Part shown: one piece after another, positions 8,080 to 16,699 of the stretch
Layout of the letters: each line of letters starts with the position of its first letter
Position numbering within the stretch: position 1 is the first letter of the stretch
Assembly (NCBI GenBank): GCA_038125725.1
Contig: JAYPEK010000017.1
Location: 11,329 to 75,328 of the forward strand
Direction: 5' to 3'
Length of the DNA: 64,000 bases
Source: TMED8 sp038125725
GTDB taxonomy: Bacteria; Pseudomonadota; Alphaproteobacteria; Rhodospirillales; Casp-alpha2
Translations under genes and position numbers: made by a program
The notes under the pieces: generated by a model
The model's input: the letters and a program-made list of their open reading frames with translations, nothing else
Database searches by the model: none
What the model was told of the DNA's origin: nothing

Positions 8080-8163
8080 GAAATTGGGGGCGACAATTCA
8101 CCTTCCGCTGCCTAAATTATGCACATTGGGCACACTCGACAGGAATTTGAAGGGCCTTCGGCC

Positions 8164-9162
8164 GTGAGCCAGATGATCGATCCGTTCGGGCGGCATGTCT
8201 CCTATCTCCGTGTTTCGGTCACGGACAGGTGCGATTTCCGCTGCCAGTACTGCATGGCGGAAGACATGTCGTTCCTGCCGAAGCGCGATATTCTGTCACT
8301 TGAGGAACTGGACCGCCTTTGCTCCGCCTTCGTGCGCAAGGGCGTGCGCAAGCTGCGTCTCACCGGCGGCGAGCCTTTGGTCCGGCGCGGCATCATGACG
8401 CTGATCGAGGATTTAAGCCGACATCTGAAAACCGGCGACCTGGACGAACTGACGCTGACCACCAACGGCTCGCAACTGGCGCGCTATGCCGAGCAGTTGG
8501 TGGATTTCGGAATCAAGCGGATCAACGTCTCGCTCGACACGCTCGACGCCGAGAAATTCGCCCGCATCACCCGCTGGGGGAAGCTCGACAAGGTAATGCT
8601 CGGCCTCAAGGCGGCGAAAGCGGCTGGGCTCGCGATCAAGATCAATGCAGTGGCGCTGCAGGATTTCAATGATACCGAGATCGACACCCTGATCGGCTGG
8701 TGCGGCGACGAGGGTTTCGATCTGACCCTGATCGAGACCATGCCCATGGGCGATATCGGCGGTGACCGGGCCGACCACTACCTGCCGCTGTCGACCGTGC
8801 GCGAACGGCTGGAAGAGAACTGGACGCTCACCGACATCCCCTACAAGTCGGGCGGCCCGGCGCGCTACGTGGAGGTTGCCGAAACCGGCCGCAAGCTCGG
8901 CTTCATCACGCCGATGACCCACAATTTCTGCGAATCCTGCAACCGCGTGCGCCTCACCTGCACCGGCACGCTCTATATGTGCCTGGGTCAGGACGACGCC
9001 ACCGACCTGCGCGCGCCGCTGCGCGCCTCCGAGGGCGATGAACTTCTGGAACGCGCCATCGACGAGGCCATCGGCCGCAAGCCCAAGGGCCACGATTTCG
9101 TCATCGAACGCGGCCGCTCCGGCCCTGCCGTGGCGCGGCACATGAGCGTCACCGGCGGCTGA
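8164..9162 (+). CDS. moaA: GTP 3',8-cyclase, molybdenum cofactor biosynthesis protein A
   Basis: Radical SAM enzyme that makes the first intermediate of molybdopterin synthesis. CDFRCQYC is the SAM-cluster motif. CESCNRVRLTC...C holds the second, substrate-binding 4Fe-4S cluster. The protein ends in the Gly-Gly needed for activity. I prefer the GTG at 8164 because GAAGGG lies just upstream and homologues begin close to IDPFGR. An ATG at 8119 would add 15 residues but has no ribosome-binding site. It is not in an operon with other moa genes. It fits the tungstate/molybdate importer and molybdoenzyme elsewhere in the window. Confidence 0.93.
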   Translation: MSQMIDPFGRHVSYLRVSVTDRCDFRCQYCMAEDMSFLPKRDILSLEELDRLCSAFVRKGVRKLRLTGGEPLVRRGIMTLIEDLSRHLKTGDLDELTLTTNGSQLARYAEQLVDFGIKRINVSLDTLDAEKFARITRWGKLDKVMLGLKAAKAAGLAIKINAVALQDFNDTEIDTLIGWCGDEGFDLTLIETMPMGDIGGDRADHYLPLSTVRERLEENWTLTDIPYKSGGPARYVEVAETGRKLGFITPMTHNFCESCNRVRLTCTGTLYMCLGQDDATDLRAPLRASEGDELLERAIDEAIGRKPKGHDFVIERGRSGPAVARHMSVTGG

Positions 9163-9186
9163 ACGGCCGCCCGCGAATCCCGAAAA

Positions 9187-9603
9187 TTACTGTCCGAGGT
9201 TTCGTCCCTGGCGCTGCAGGGACTGGGTCAACGCACGCTGCTGCGCGACCAGTTGGCGCACCAGGTCGCGCTGTTGCTGTTCGAGCGAGCGCGACAATTC
9301 CGCCTGGGCGCGAGTCCTCTGATTTGCGGCGGTGGCGACGTCCTGGGTGTAGGAAATCTGTTCCTGGCGCAGTTGCGCGGTGCGGCGCCTGATCTGCTGC
9401 ACGCGCTGGCGCGCATCGGTGATCAGCTCGCGCACCCGGCGTTGCTGCTCGGCGCCCAGTTCGTCCAGCGTCAGGATGTTCTGCACCTGGTTGATGATCC
9501 GCTGCACGGTGCGCTGCTCGCTGCGGATCGCCTGAATGCCGGTCGGCCCCTGTCCGCGTTTGCGCTTGCCGGACACGCATTTCATGGTCTGCGAGGCGGG
9601 ATC
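9187..9603 (-). pseudogene. Gln/Arg-rich coiled-coil protein, C-terminal part after an ochre codon
   Basis: From ATG 9585 this frame gives 132 residues; it is in the same frame as the signal-peptide fragment at 9604-9717, separated only by TAA. The sequence is almost all helix-forming and very rich in Gln, Arg and Leu (QNILTLDELGAEQQRRVREL, RQLVAQQRALTQSLQRQ), which suggests a long coiled coil. Together with the upstream fragment it would make a secreted protein of about 175 residues. The coiled-coil body implies a periplasmic structural role, but the family was not recognised. Confidence 0.6.
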
Positions 9604-9717
9604 TTACTTGAGGAAAAACCGCCCGCAATCGGCCGCCGTATCGGCGCGCGCCACCGTCGTCGCCGGCATCAAGCCGGCGAACGCCGCCATGACCAAGATT
9701 CGCTGCAGGCCCTTCAT
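9604..9717 (-). CDS. Signal-peptide-bearing N-terminal fragment ended by TAA
   Basis: 37 residues starting at ATG 9717. A clear Sec signal (MKGLQRILVMAAFAGLMP, cleavage likely after VARA) is followed by DTAADCGRFFLK and a TAA at 9604-9606. The frame stays open beyond (DPASQTMKCVSGKRKRG), and a Cys on either side of the stop suggests a disulfide pair in the intact protein. CAA-to-TAA would account for the break. A 37-residue secreted peptide is the alternative reading and is less likely, because the downstream coiled coil would then lack a secretion signal. Confidence 0.55.
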   Translation of the reverse strand: MKGLQRILVMAAFAGLMPATTVARADTAADCGRFFLK

Positions 9718-9763
9718 CGGACCAGCATAGCAGCTCCACCGAAAAAAGTCCGCTGCCACCGGG

Positions 9764-10198
9764 CTAGTGGGCCTTGACCCGGATGCGCCTGGGCTCGTCG
9801 GCCGCAGTCGCCGCACGTTTCGGCAGCCGCACCCGCAGCACGCCCTTGTCGGCATGCGCCTCGATGGCGTCCTCGTCGACGTCGGCGGGAAGGCGGAACA
9901 CGCGCTGGAAAGCGCCGTAGCTGCGTTCCGAGAAATAGAACGTCTTGCCCTGTTCCTCGTGCTCGGCATGTTTCTCGCCCTTGATGGTCATGATGCCGTC
10001 GCGGACCTCGATCTCGATGTCTTCCTCGGCGACGCCGGGCAGTTCCAGGTTGACCTCGTAAGCCTCTTCCATGGCGGCCGCGTCAGCCGTCGGCGTGAAG
10101 AAGTTGGCGATCTTCGAGCCCAACTGGCGCAGTGGATCGGCGATGGCCGGCCACCAGCCTTCCTGGCCGGTGGGAATGTGAGGTGTGTTCTGAACCAT
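9764..10198 (-). CDS. Hsp20 / alpha-crystallin small heat-shock protein
   Basis: 144 residues. The alpha-crystallin domain spans about 45-135 with the canonical YEVNLELPGVAEEDIEIEV and GVLRVRLPK segments, followed by a short basic C-terminal tail. The start at 10198 is chosen because GGAGGAG sits 6 bases upstream; frames extending further lack this. It acts as an ATP-independent holdase in the cytoplasm. It is divergent from the bacteriohemerythrin gene across a 162-bp gap. I saw no convincing sigma32 promoter. Confidence 0.93.
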   Translation of the reverse strand: MVQNTPHIPTGQEGWWPAIADPLRQLGSKIANFFTPTADAAAMEEAYEVNLELPGVAEEDIEIEVRDGIMTIKGEKHAEHEEQGKTFYFSERSYGAFQRVFRLPADVDEDAIEAHADKGVLRVRLPKRAATAADEPRRIRVKAH

Positions 10199-10360
10199 GA
10201 CAGACTCCTCCATTCTGCCTTTTAGCTTCCAAAAATACCGCCGGGCGGCGAACCGTGCCATGACATGCATCATCGCCACGGCGGCACCAGTGATTTAGGA
10301 TCATGCCTTTCGTGGGGCAAGGGAGGCTCCGCTACGGGAACTTGTTCGGGGGGCGAGACA

Positions 10361-10768
10361 ATGACGCTGATTACCTGGTCGTCCAAATACCTGACCGGCA
10401 TCGAAACCATCGACCGCGACCACCAAGCGCTGTTCGGTGCCGTCAACGACCTGCACGACCGCGTCACCGGCGGTGCCGGCCCCGACGCCGTCGAAGAAAC
10501 GCTGGAGATGCTGGTCGATTACGTGGACGGGCACTTCCGCCGCGAAGAGGAACTGATGCAGGCCTGTGCCTATCCCGGCATCGTCGAGCACATGCGCACA
10601 CACCGCAAGATTTCACACCAGGTGCACGACTACCAGACCGCCTTCCAGGAAAACGGCGAGATCCTCGACATGGCGGAGTTCCTAGAGTTCCTCGGCAACT
10701 GGCTGAAGGGCCATATCGCCGTCAGCGACGCCGACTACATCCCCTTCGTTGCCCGGAGCGAAACCTGA
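10361..10768 (+). CDS. Bacteriohemerythrin
   Basis: 135 residues, a single hemerythrin four-helix bundle that binds O2 at a diiron site. All expected ligands are visible: H21 (HQALF), H58 and E62 (HFRREE), H77 and H81 (HMRTH), and H118 and D123 (HIAVSD). ATG 10361 follows a G-rich GGGGGGCGAGAC. It is probably an oxygen buffer or sensor module in the cytoplasm. Its neighbours are the small heat-shock protein (divergent) and the PAS hybrid kinase (convergent), which gives the region a stress/redox flavour. Confidence 0.93.
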   Translation: MTLITWSSKYLTGIETIDRDHQALFGAVNDLHDRVTGGAGPDAVEETLEMLVDYVDGHFRREEELMQACAYPGIVEHMRTHRKISHQVHDYQTAFQENGEILDMAEFLEFLGNWLKGHIAVSDADYIPFVARSET

Positions 10769-10786
10769 TCCGCACGGGCGCGGCGT

Positions 10787-13309
10787 TCAACGGCTCGCGT
10801 CGAGGCTCCTCAGAAAATCATCGACGGCGCTTTGTGCATCGTCGCTGACTGGCTCTTGCGGTTCCGGTGCAGACGCGGGCACGGTCTCGGCTTCTCCGGC
10901 CGGGACATGGATTTCAGCCCCCATTACCTTGTTTATTGTCAGTGCCAACTCGGCCCGGTCGATTGGTTTGGTAACGCAATCATTCATTCCCGCCTGGATG
11001 TAGCCGCGTTGGTTTTCCTCCATCGCATCGGCGGTCAGCGCAATGATGGGGATACGGCCGGGTTTCCCGCCCATGCGGCGGATTTCACTCGCTGCGTCAG
11101 GCCCGCTCATCTCCGGCATCCGAACGTCCATCAGCAGAATGTCGAAATCATTTTCCGTGACAGCGGCGACGGCTTGTCTGCCGTTCTCCACAAATGTCGC
11201 CCGGTGGCCGAAAATGTTCATGATCGATCCGATGATCTGCTGATTGACCATATTGTCTTCTGCGACCAACACATCGAGCGGTTGGGCGGCGCGATAGTGC
11301 ACAGCCTTGGCCTGCGCCATTCCCTTCGCGGCCTGGACCTCTGATTCGGCAAGAACGAGCGGCAGGGTGAACCAGAAAGTACTGCCCTCGCCAACCACGC
11401 TTTCGACGCCGACCTCGCCTCCCAACAGGTGCACCAGCCGCTTGCAAATGGAGAGGCCGAGGCCTGTCCCCTCGAAACGGCGGGAAATCGACGCATCGGC
11501 CTGGGTAAACTCGCTGAACAATTTGCCCAGCGCTTCCGGCTCGATTCCGATACCGGTATCGCGCACGGCGATCCGCAGGAACGGTTGTCCGTCTTCAGCC
11601 GGTATCACCGAACCTTCCACCGTCACGCTGCCTTGTTCCGAGAATTTTACCGCATTGCCGACGAGGTTCAGCAGAACCTGACGGACGCGGGTGGGATCGG
11701 ACTGGACGCCGTGCGGAAAATCCGCGCTCAACTGAGTTTCCAGATTCAAGCCCTGGCTTCGCTGACCGGATCTCTTTTCCTCGAATACGGCAAGACATTC
11801 TTCGATCAACGACGGCAGATGGAAATCGGTCATCTCGACCTCCATCTTTCCGGCCTCCAGTTTGGACATATCGAGAATGTCGTTGATGATCCGCACCAGC
11901 GAGCGCGTTACGTCCTTGATGGTAAAGACCCGGCGCTTGGCTTCTTCGCTTAGATTCAGGTCAAGCAGAATATCCGCCATCCCTAGAACCCCTGACATGG
12001 GCGTGCGGATTTCATGACTCATGTGTGCAAGAAACTCGGATTTCACCGTATTGGCCGCATGGGCCGCATCACGAGCCGCAATCAACGCCTCCTCGGCGAG
12101 TTTGCTCTCGGTAACGTCGCGAACCACGCAGAGATGGCCGACCACCTGTTCGGATTGTCGCCGGATCGGCGTGCAGAAGGTTTCGGCAAAAAACCGTTCT
12201 CCGGATTTTCGGCGCAAGGTCACCTCGCAACGGCCGGACATGTCATTGACATTGAAGTCCTTGCTCTCGCCGCCGTCTTCCGGCGATGCGATGACATGCT
12301 GATAGAATTCGCCGGACGACATGCCGATAATCTCGTCCGCCTCGTACCCCAATACCTGCTTCAGCGCCGGATTGCAGCGGACGATACGGTCATCGATATC
12401 CTTGAGAACCAGAACGTCGGGAATATCGCGGAACACGGCTTCGAACAAACTGCGCTGGCGGTCCAATTCCTCTTCGACCGACTTGCGCTCGGTGATGTCG
12501 GTCCGGATGGAGATGTATTTAATCGGTTTTTCATCCGGCCCCAGGACCGGCATGATCGTCGCCCGAACCCAATAGCCGTCACCGTTCTTTTTTCTGTTCT
12601 TGATGATCCCGTTCCAAACCTTTCCATTGGCGATCGTCCGCCAAAGGTCGCGATAGAATGCCGGATCATGCTCGCCCGATTTCAGGACCGAGTGATTGCG
12701 GCCGATGAGTTCCTCGCGGATATACCCGCTGACTTCGCAGAACTTATCGTTGACGTAGGTGATATCTCCCTTGACGTCGGCGATACTGAGGATGGCGTGA
12801 TGATCGACGGCGGTTTCGAGATACGTCTTGCGGCTCGCCCGCATCCGCCCCGAAAGAGCTTCGCCTGCCAGTTCCGATACGCACATATGAACCCCGGCAT
12901 AGATGGTGCCGTTCCCGTGATCGCCGATGGAAGGTCCGGTCCGAGCCGACAGACGCCGGATACTGCCGTCCGGCAGTTCCACCCGGTAATCGATTTGCGC
13001 GGGTTGGCGCCGGTTGAACGCAATCAGAAACGTCTCCCCGGCGGCCCGCCTGTCATCCACGTGGACCCGTTCGATCCAAGCCTCGAATCCGGGTTCGACC
13101 TCGCCGGGCCGGTAGCCCAATATTCTGAAAAACTCGTCCGACCAGATATCGCCTCCGAGTTTGATATCCTGAGACCAGCATCCAACACCAGTGACCGATC
13201 CTGTGGCTGCTGCCGGGTCCGGCCAAGGAACAGCGGCCAACGCGGCCTGTTCCTTCGGTTTCTGGCGCTGCACGGACGCGGAACTCCCGTTTTCAATGGC
13301 ACTTTTCAT
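10787..13309 (-). CDS. PAS-domain hybrid sensor histidine kinase with C-terminal receiver
   Basis: About 840 residues with no clear membrane segment, so it is a soluble cytoplasmic sensor. In order: three PAS domains (about 45-140, 155-275 and 285-400), a HisKA dimerisation domain with HMSHEIRTP (phospho-His about 430), an HATPase domain with DTGIGIEPEALGKLF and GTGLGLSICKRL, and a receiver domain (about 680-800) with EDN, the phospho-acceptor D in LLMDVRMPE, and the K in CVTKPID. The start at 13309 follows GGGAGGTGGG. The receiver-only gene at 13395 lies upstream on the same strand and is its likely partner. The signal sensed is unknown. Confidence 0.9.
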   Translation of the reverse strand: MKSAIENGSSASVQRQKPKEQAALAAVPWPDPAAATGSVTGVGCWSQDIKLGGDIWSDEFFRILGYRPGEVEPGFEAWIERVHVDDRRAAGETFLIAFNRRQPAQIDYRVELPDGSIRRLSARTGPSIGDHGNGTIYAGVHMCVSELAGEALSGRMRASRKTYLETAVDHHAILSIADVKGDITYVNDKFCEVSGYIREELIGRNHSVLKSGEHDPAFYRDLWRTIANGKVWNGIIKNRKKNGDGYWVRATIMPVLGPDEKPIKYISIRTDITERKSVEEELDRQRSLFEAVFRDIPDVLVLKDIDDRIVRCNPALKQVLGYEADEIIGMSSGEFYQHVIASPEDGGESKDFNVNDMSGRCEVTLRRKSGERFFAETFCTPIRRQSEQVVGHLCVVRDVTESKLAEEALIAARDAAHAANTVKSEFLAHMSHEIRTPMSGVLGMADILLDLNLSEEAKRRVFTIKDVTRSLVRIINDILDMSKLEAGKMEVEMTDFHLPSLIEECLAVFEEKRSGQRSQGLNLETQLSADFPHGVQSDPTRVRQVLLNLVGNAVKFSEQGSVTVEGSVIPAEDGQPFLRIAVRDTGIGIEPEALGKLFSEFTQADASISRRFEGTGLGLSICKRLVHLLGGEVGVESVVGEGSTFWFTLPLVLAESEVQAAKGMAQAKAVHYRAAQPLDVLVAEDNMVNQQIIGSIMNIFGHRATFVENGRQAVAAVTENDFDILLMDVRMPEMSGPDAASEIRRMGGKPGRIPIIALTADAMEENQRGYIQAGMNDCVTKPIDRAELALTINKVMGAEIHVPAGEAETVPASAPEPQEPVSDDAQSAVDDFLRSLDASR

Positions 13310-13394
13310 TTCACCCACCTCCCACATGCGGTGCAAATCTCCCGCTCCTGATTGCAATCTCCAATCGGGACGGCAGACGGTTTCGGATGCCCGT

Positions 13395-13937
13395 TCAGGC
13401 TTCCAACACGCGATCGGTATTTAGAAGATCCCCGCCAGCCCCCTCCACCTGGTAGGAGTCCGAGCGGCGCTCCGTGCCATTGAATTCGCGCTGCCGGCGC
13501 CGGCGGCAAGGCCCGGTGTACATCCGAGAGTTCACGAATGCCCTTGGATTTTCGATCACTTCGATCAAGTGGTGATAAACGGCCCTGGCTGAAATCGGCT
13601 TGGCCAGAAACTCGGTCACACCAGCGTCTCGTGCCTCTTGAACCCGCAAGGATTCGGTGTAGCCAGTCAGCATGATAATGGGAACCAACGGATTGAGGCT
13701 ATCACTCGCGGTCCTGACCATGCGCACAAGGTCAAGGCCGTCGAGTGGTTCCATGAGCCAGTCCGTAATGATCACATCCGCCGAAAAGGTCCGAAGGCTT
13801 TTGAGCGCGTCGGAACCGTCGTCGGCTTCGGAGACATTTTTAATGCCGAGACCATGAAGAATCGTCTTCACCAAAAAGCGCATGTAACGGTTGTCGTCGA
13901 CCGTCAGCACGTTCAGCTGTCGCAAATCGTAAGTCAT
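13395..13937 (-). CDS. Single-domain response regulator with short tail
   Basis: 180 residues. The receiver domain occupies 1-130, with acidic pair D14/D15, phospho-acceptor D59 (VIITDWLMEP), T91 and K113 (FLAKPIS). The remaining tail is basic then low-complexity (CRRRRQREFNGTERR) and has no DNA-binding domain. The start at 13937 is set by AGGAGGA about 9 bases upstream. It lies upstream of the hybrid kinase on the same strand with an 85-bp gap and probably belongs to the same phosphorelay. CheY-like output to the divergent winged-helix/PAS proteins is possible but speculative. Confidence 0.88.
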   Translation of the reverse strand: MTYDLRQLNVLTVDDNRYMRFLVKTILHGLGIKNVSEADDGSDALKSLRTFSADVIITDWLMEPLDGLDLVRMVRTASDSLNPLVPIIMLTGYTESLRVQEARDAGVTEFLAKPISARAVYHHLIEVIENPRAFVNSRMYTGPCRRRRQREFNGTERRSDSYQVEGAGGDLLNTDRVLEA

Positions 13938-14261
13938 AGTCCGATGTCCTCCTGCCCGAATGTTCGCGGTCGAAGTTTTTTGCATCGTTCCTTTTGATGC
14001 CGAATTATTGCGACCAACATAAATTTCAGCATCGACTATGAGCGGAATTCCCGACTCGGATGTATGGGTTTGATTCTTAAAATGATAGACGAACGCGCTA
14101 AAACAGATTTTATCTCTAAACGTGTATTTCTTTTTTCTTATCAATTAGATAGGCAAAATCTTAATGGCCTTTGTCATACAAATTCATAAGGAATTCACAT
14201 CTCATTGAAACGTATATGACTTTTGGCATTATTATTTCAGGCGAAATAGGAGAATGAACAT

Positions 14262-14336
14262 ATGGCTAATCTACTTTGGTGTGTGAAAGTTGATTGCAGT
14301 AAGCGTCTTTTTTGCGAAAATCCGTTCTCATTTTGA
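14262..14336 (+). CDS. Putative 24-residue Cys-containing leader peptide
   Basis: ATG 14262 lies 9 bases after AGGAG and encodes MANLLWCVKVDCSKRLFCEN plus PFSF, with three Cys in 24 residues. The TGA stop lies inside the 3' arm of a small hairpin followed by a T-run. That arrangement (good ribosome-binding site, short ORF, stop inside a terminator-like stem, regulator genes downstream) resembles a translation-dependent attenuator. Chance occurrence in an AT-rich gap is a real alternative. Confidence 0.35.
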   Translation: MANLLWCVKVDCSKRLFCENPFSF

Positions 14337-14346
14337 GAAAATTTTT
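14325..14346 (+). terminator. Small terminator-like hairpin
   Basis: TTCTCA (14325-14330), loop TTT, TGAGAA (14334-14339), then AATTTTT. The 6-bp stem is weak for an intrinsic terminator but has the expected T-run. It lies about 60 bases before the winged-helix/PAS gene at 14404. Confidence 0.4.
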
Positions 14347-14403
14347 CCTTCGATTCTATAGTTTTACGGCGTTACTCAGTGCGGTACTGGTCTGTGGGTG
14401 ACG

Positions 14404-15246
14404 ATGAAGATCAAATCGAATAATACCTCTGAACTAGCCTTGAAACTTGCGCGTTCCCATCTGGCCACTGCCAGAGCGCACCGAGAATTCGCCGAACGCG
14501 TCAACCCTCAATACGTGTTTTCGGTTATGTCTGTGTCTCACCGGCTGTACGCGGTTTCGAAACAGAACATTCCATTTAACCGGAATTCCCTTGTGCTCGA
14601 CTTGGTTCCTTGGAACATGTCTCAAGCGACAGCCTATCGGCTGATCGAAGACTTCGCCAAAGCCGGTTTCATATTCGAAAATGCCGACGGGCGCATCGAA
14701 GCGACCGAGACCTTCATCAAGGAATATGAGACGCTTGTGATCAACGCATTGGTCCTGCGGCAGACATTCGGGAGCGACTCCTATCAGGGCCAGGTCCACG
14801 CGCCGGATTTTTGGGTTCTCCGCGATGCCGAACGGAAAATCATTTCCACGGGCGGCCTCCTCGACGCGCTCGGTTACCAAGAAGAAGAAAAACTCGGCTC
14901 TCTCCCCGGTGAGTTGACCGACCACGCGATCATGTCGCCCGCATTGGGCGAACCGATCAATCCAGATGTCTTGCGCTATCACTATGAATCGCTTTGGACG
15001 AGCGATCCGCACCAGATTACGGATTTTCCCTGGGCAATGCGGCACAAAGACGGTTCGACCGTCTACACCCTGATGACCATCCGCGCCACCATGTTGGACG
15101 GAACGATGAACGCCTTCACCTTTTGCCGCATCGTCCCGGAGACGACCTGGCGCTCACGGCTACAGGAGCTTCGCGAAAAGACCATTGCAGCCGGCCAAGA
15201 ATGTGACCTCGCGGGCTTTTTGATAACGTCGTCTGAGCACAACTGA
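14404..15246 (+). CDS. Winged-helix/PAS-like regulator, copy 1
   Basis: 280 residues. The N-terminal half (about 1-120) contains a helix-turn-helix-like segment (MSQATAYRLIEDFAKAGFI) followed by a wing, resembling MarR-type winged helices. The C-terminal half (about 130-250) looks like a PAS fold: FWVLRDAERKII, then WTSDPHQITDFPW, KDGSTVYTLMTIRAT and a final AFTFCRIVPE strand. It is probably a DNA-binding protein with a ligand- or redox-sensing domain. ATG 14404 is chosen over the GTG 6 bases upstream. A highly similar paralogue follows at 15314. No named family was recognised. Confidence 0.7.
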   Translation: MKIKSNNTSELALKLARSHLATARAHREFAERVNPQYVFSVMSVSHRLYAVSKQNIPFNRNSLVLDLVPWNMSQATAYRLIEDFAKAGFIFENADGRIEATETFIKEYETLVINALVLRQTFGSDSYQGQVHAPDFWVLRDAERKIISTGGLLDALGYQEEEKLGSLPGELTDHAIMSPALGEPINPDVLRYHYESLWTSDPHQITDFPWAMRHKDGSTVYTLMTIRATMLDGTMNAFTFCRIVPETTWRSRLQELREKTIAAGQECDLAGFLITSSEHN

Positions 15247-15313
15247 CAAGCCGGGGCGAGAATATCGACAGCCCTGCGGCTCAGATGGTATCTACACGGC
15301 GTTTCGGCGGGAA

Positions 15314-16156
15314 ATGATGACCAAGGATCCAAATACAGCCACCGACCTGGCCCTGAAGCTTGCGCGTTCCCATCTGGCAACGGCAAGGGCGAATAGAACT
15401 TTCGCTGAACGGGTCAATCCACGGTACGTGTTCTCGGTCATGGCTGTGTCGCATCGGCTATACACCGATTCGAAACAGAATACCCCCTTCAACCGGAACT
15501 CCCTGGTTCTCGACTTGGTTCCTTGGAACATGTCTCAGGCGACGGCCTATCGATTGGTCGAAGACTTCGTCAAAGCCGGTTTCATCGCCGAAAATGCGGA
15601 TGGCAGCATCGAAGCAACGGACCTTTTTTTGCAAGAGTATGAGACCTTGGTGATCAAGGAGATGGTGCTGCGGCAAACGTTTGGCAGCGATTCATATCAA
15701 GGGCAGGTTCACGCACCCGACTTCTGGGTCCTGCGTGATACGAGTAGGCGGATCATCAATAGCGGTCGCTTGTCTGAATTCCTTGGATACGACGAGCAGG
15801 AGAAGAAGGGCACGATGCCGGGCGCCCTCACCGATCACGACACCATGGACACCGTGTTCGAGAGACCGCTGGACGAAGGAATGCTTAAACAGCACTACAC
15901 GGCGTTTTGGTCGAGCGACCCGCTGCAAATCACCGATTTTCCGTGGGCCATGCTGCACCAAGACGGATCGACCGTTTTCACCTTGATGACCATTCGCGCC
16001 ACCACATTGGACGGTTCCATGAGCGCCTTCACCTTTTGCCGAGTCATACCGGAGGATCAATGGCGCAAGCGGATAGCGAACCTAAGCAAAAAGGCCAAGG
16101 ACAGCGGGCAGGAGGTAAGCTTCATAACGTTAATCAAGGCGGCAGCCATGCGCTAA
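15314..16156 (+). CDS. Winged-helix/PAS-like regulator, copy 2 (tandem paralogue)
   Basis: 280 residues, about 70% identical by eye to the preceding gene over the first 240 residues, with long identical blocks (NRNSLVLDLVPWNMSQATAY, VLRQTFGSDSYQGQVHAPDF). The DNA-binding half is the most conserved. The middle of the PAS-like half (about 150-195) has diverged strongly, as expected if the two copies bind similar sites but sense different inputs. It starts at ATG ATG (15314/15317) with a weak GGCGGG site, 67 bp after copy 1. The extreme C termini are unrelated. Confidence 0.7.
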   Translation: MMTKDPNTATDLALKLARSHLATARANRTFAERVNPRYVFSVMAVSHRLYTDSKQNTPFNRNSLVLDLVPWNMSQATAYRLVEDFVKAGFIAENADGSIEATDLFLQEYETLVIKEMVLRQTFGSDSYQGQVHAPDFWVLRDTSRRIINSGRLSEFLGYDEQEKKGTMPGALTDHDTMDTVFERPLDEGMLKQHYTAFWSSDPLQITDFPWAMLHQDGSTVFTLMTIRATTLDGSMSAFTFCRVIPEDQWRKRIANLSKKAKDSGQEVSFITLIKAAAMR

Positions 16157-16237
16157 GGCGACCGTCGCTGCATCTCAATGGCCGGTTTTCATTGACTTGC
16201 AATTTCCACGCCCCGCCGGGTCGGATAGGCTGAAGGC

Positions 16238-16696
16238 ATGGAAAAATCGCCCCGAATTTTCGTCGACGCCGATGCCTGCCCGGTCAAGGACGAGGTGCTG
16301 CGGGTCGCCGACCGGCATGGATTGAAGAGCTTTTTCGTTACCGACGGCGGCATTCGTCCGCCAGCCTCGGCGCTGGCCGAACTGGTCATCGTTGCCCAGG
16401 GCGCCGATGCCGCCGACGACTGGATCGCCGAGCGCATCCAAACGAGTGACATCGCCGTCACCAACGACATTCCGCTGGCGGCGCGGGCGCTGGAGAAAGG
16501 CGCCAAGGCCATCCGCCCCAACGGCGAGCCCTTCACCGAAGCCGCCATCGGCATGAACCTGGCCACCCGCGATCTGATGGCGGGGCTGCGCGAGACCGGC
16601 GCCATCACCGGCGGGCCCAGGAGCTTTTCCAAGCAGGACCGTTCGCGCTTTCTCTCAGCCCTGGAGACCATGGTCCAGGCAGTGCTCAGGGGCTGA
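16238..16696 (+). CDS. YaiI/YqxD family protein (DUF188)
   Basis: 152 residues matching the DUF188 family: RIFVDADACPVKDEVLRVA at the N terminus, then VAQGADAADDWIAERI, VTNDIPLAARALEKGA and the C-terminal GGPRSFSKQDRSRF. These are PIN-like-fold cytoplasmic proteins of unknown biochemical role, possibly nucleases, with conserved Asp residues. It stands 81 bp after the tandem regulators and 3 bp before the next gene, so the pair is probably co-transcribed. Confidence 0.92.
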   Translation: MEKSPRIFVDADACPVKDEVLRVADRHGLKSFFVTDGGIRPPASALAELVIVAQGADAADDWIAERIQTSDIAVTNDIPLAARALEKGAKAIRPNGEPFTEAAIGMNLATRDLMAGLRETGAITGGPRSFSKQDRSRFLSALETMVQAVLRG

Positions 16697-16699
16697 GCC

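Larger units (their letters stand above)
13938..14403. other. AT-rich intergenic region with a mini-ORF and terminator-like hairpin
   Basis: This gap of about 465 bp is visibly AT-richer than its surroundings. It separates the receiver gene from the divergent winged-helix/PAS pair. The right half holds a possible promoter (TTGAAA at 14205, CATTAT/TATTAT near 14227-14235), a good ribosome-binding site (AGGAG, 14248-14252), a 24-codon ORF at 14262 and a small hairpin with a T-run at 14325-14346. The left half (14000-14180) holds nothing I recognise. Confidence 0.5.

Noticed and set aside
8080..8163. Molybdenum-cofactor riboswitch upstream of moaA
   Set aside because: The 84-bp gap is too short and shows only a small GGCC/GGCC hairpin next to the start, not the multi-stem Moco element.
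10199..10360. Sigma32 heat-shock promoter or CIRCE/ROSE-type element before hsp20
   Set aside because: No CTTGAA-N13-CCCCAT-like pair, no CIRCE inverted repeat and no clear ribosome-binding-site-sequestering hairpin was found.
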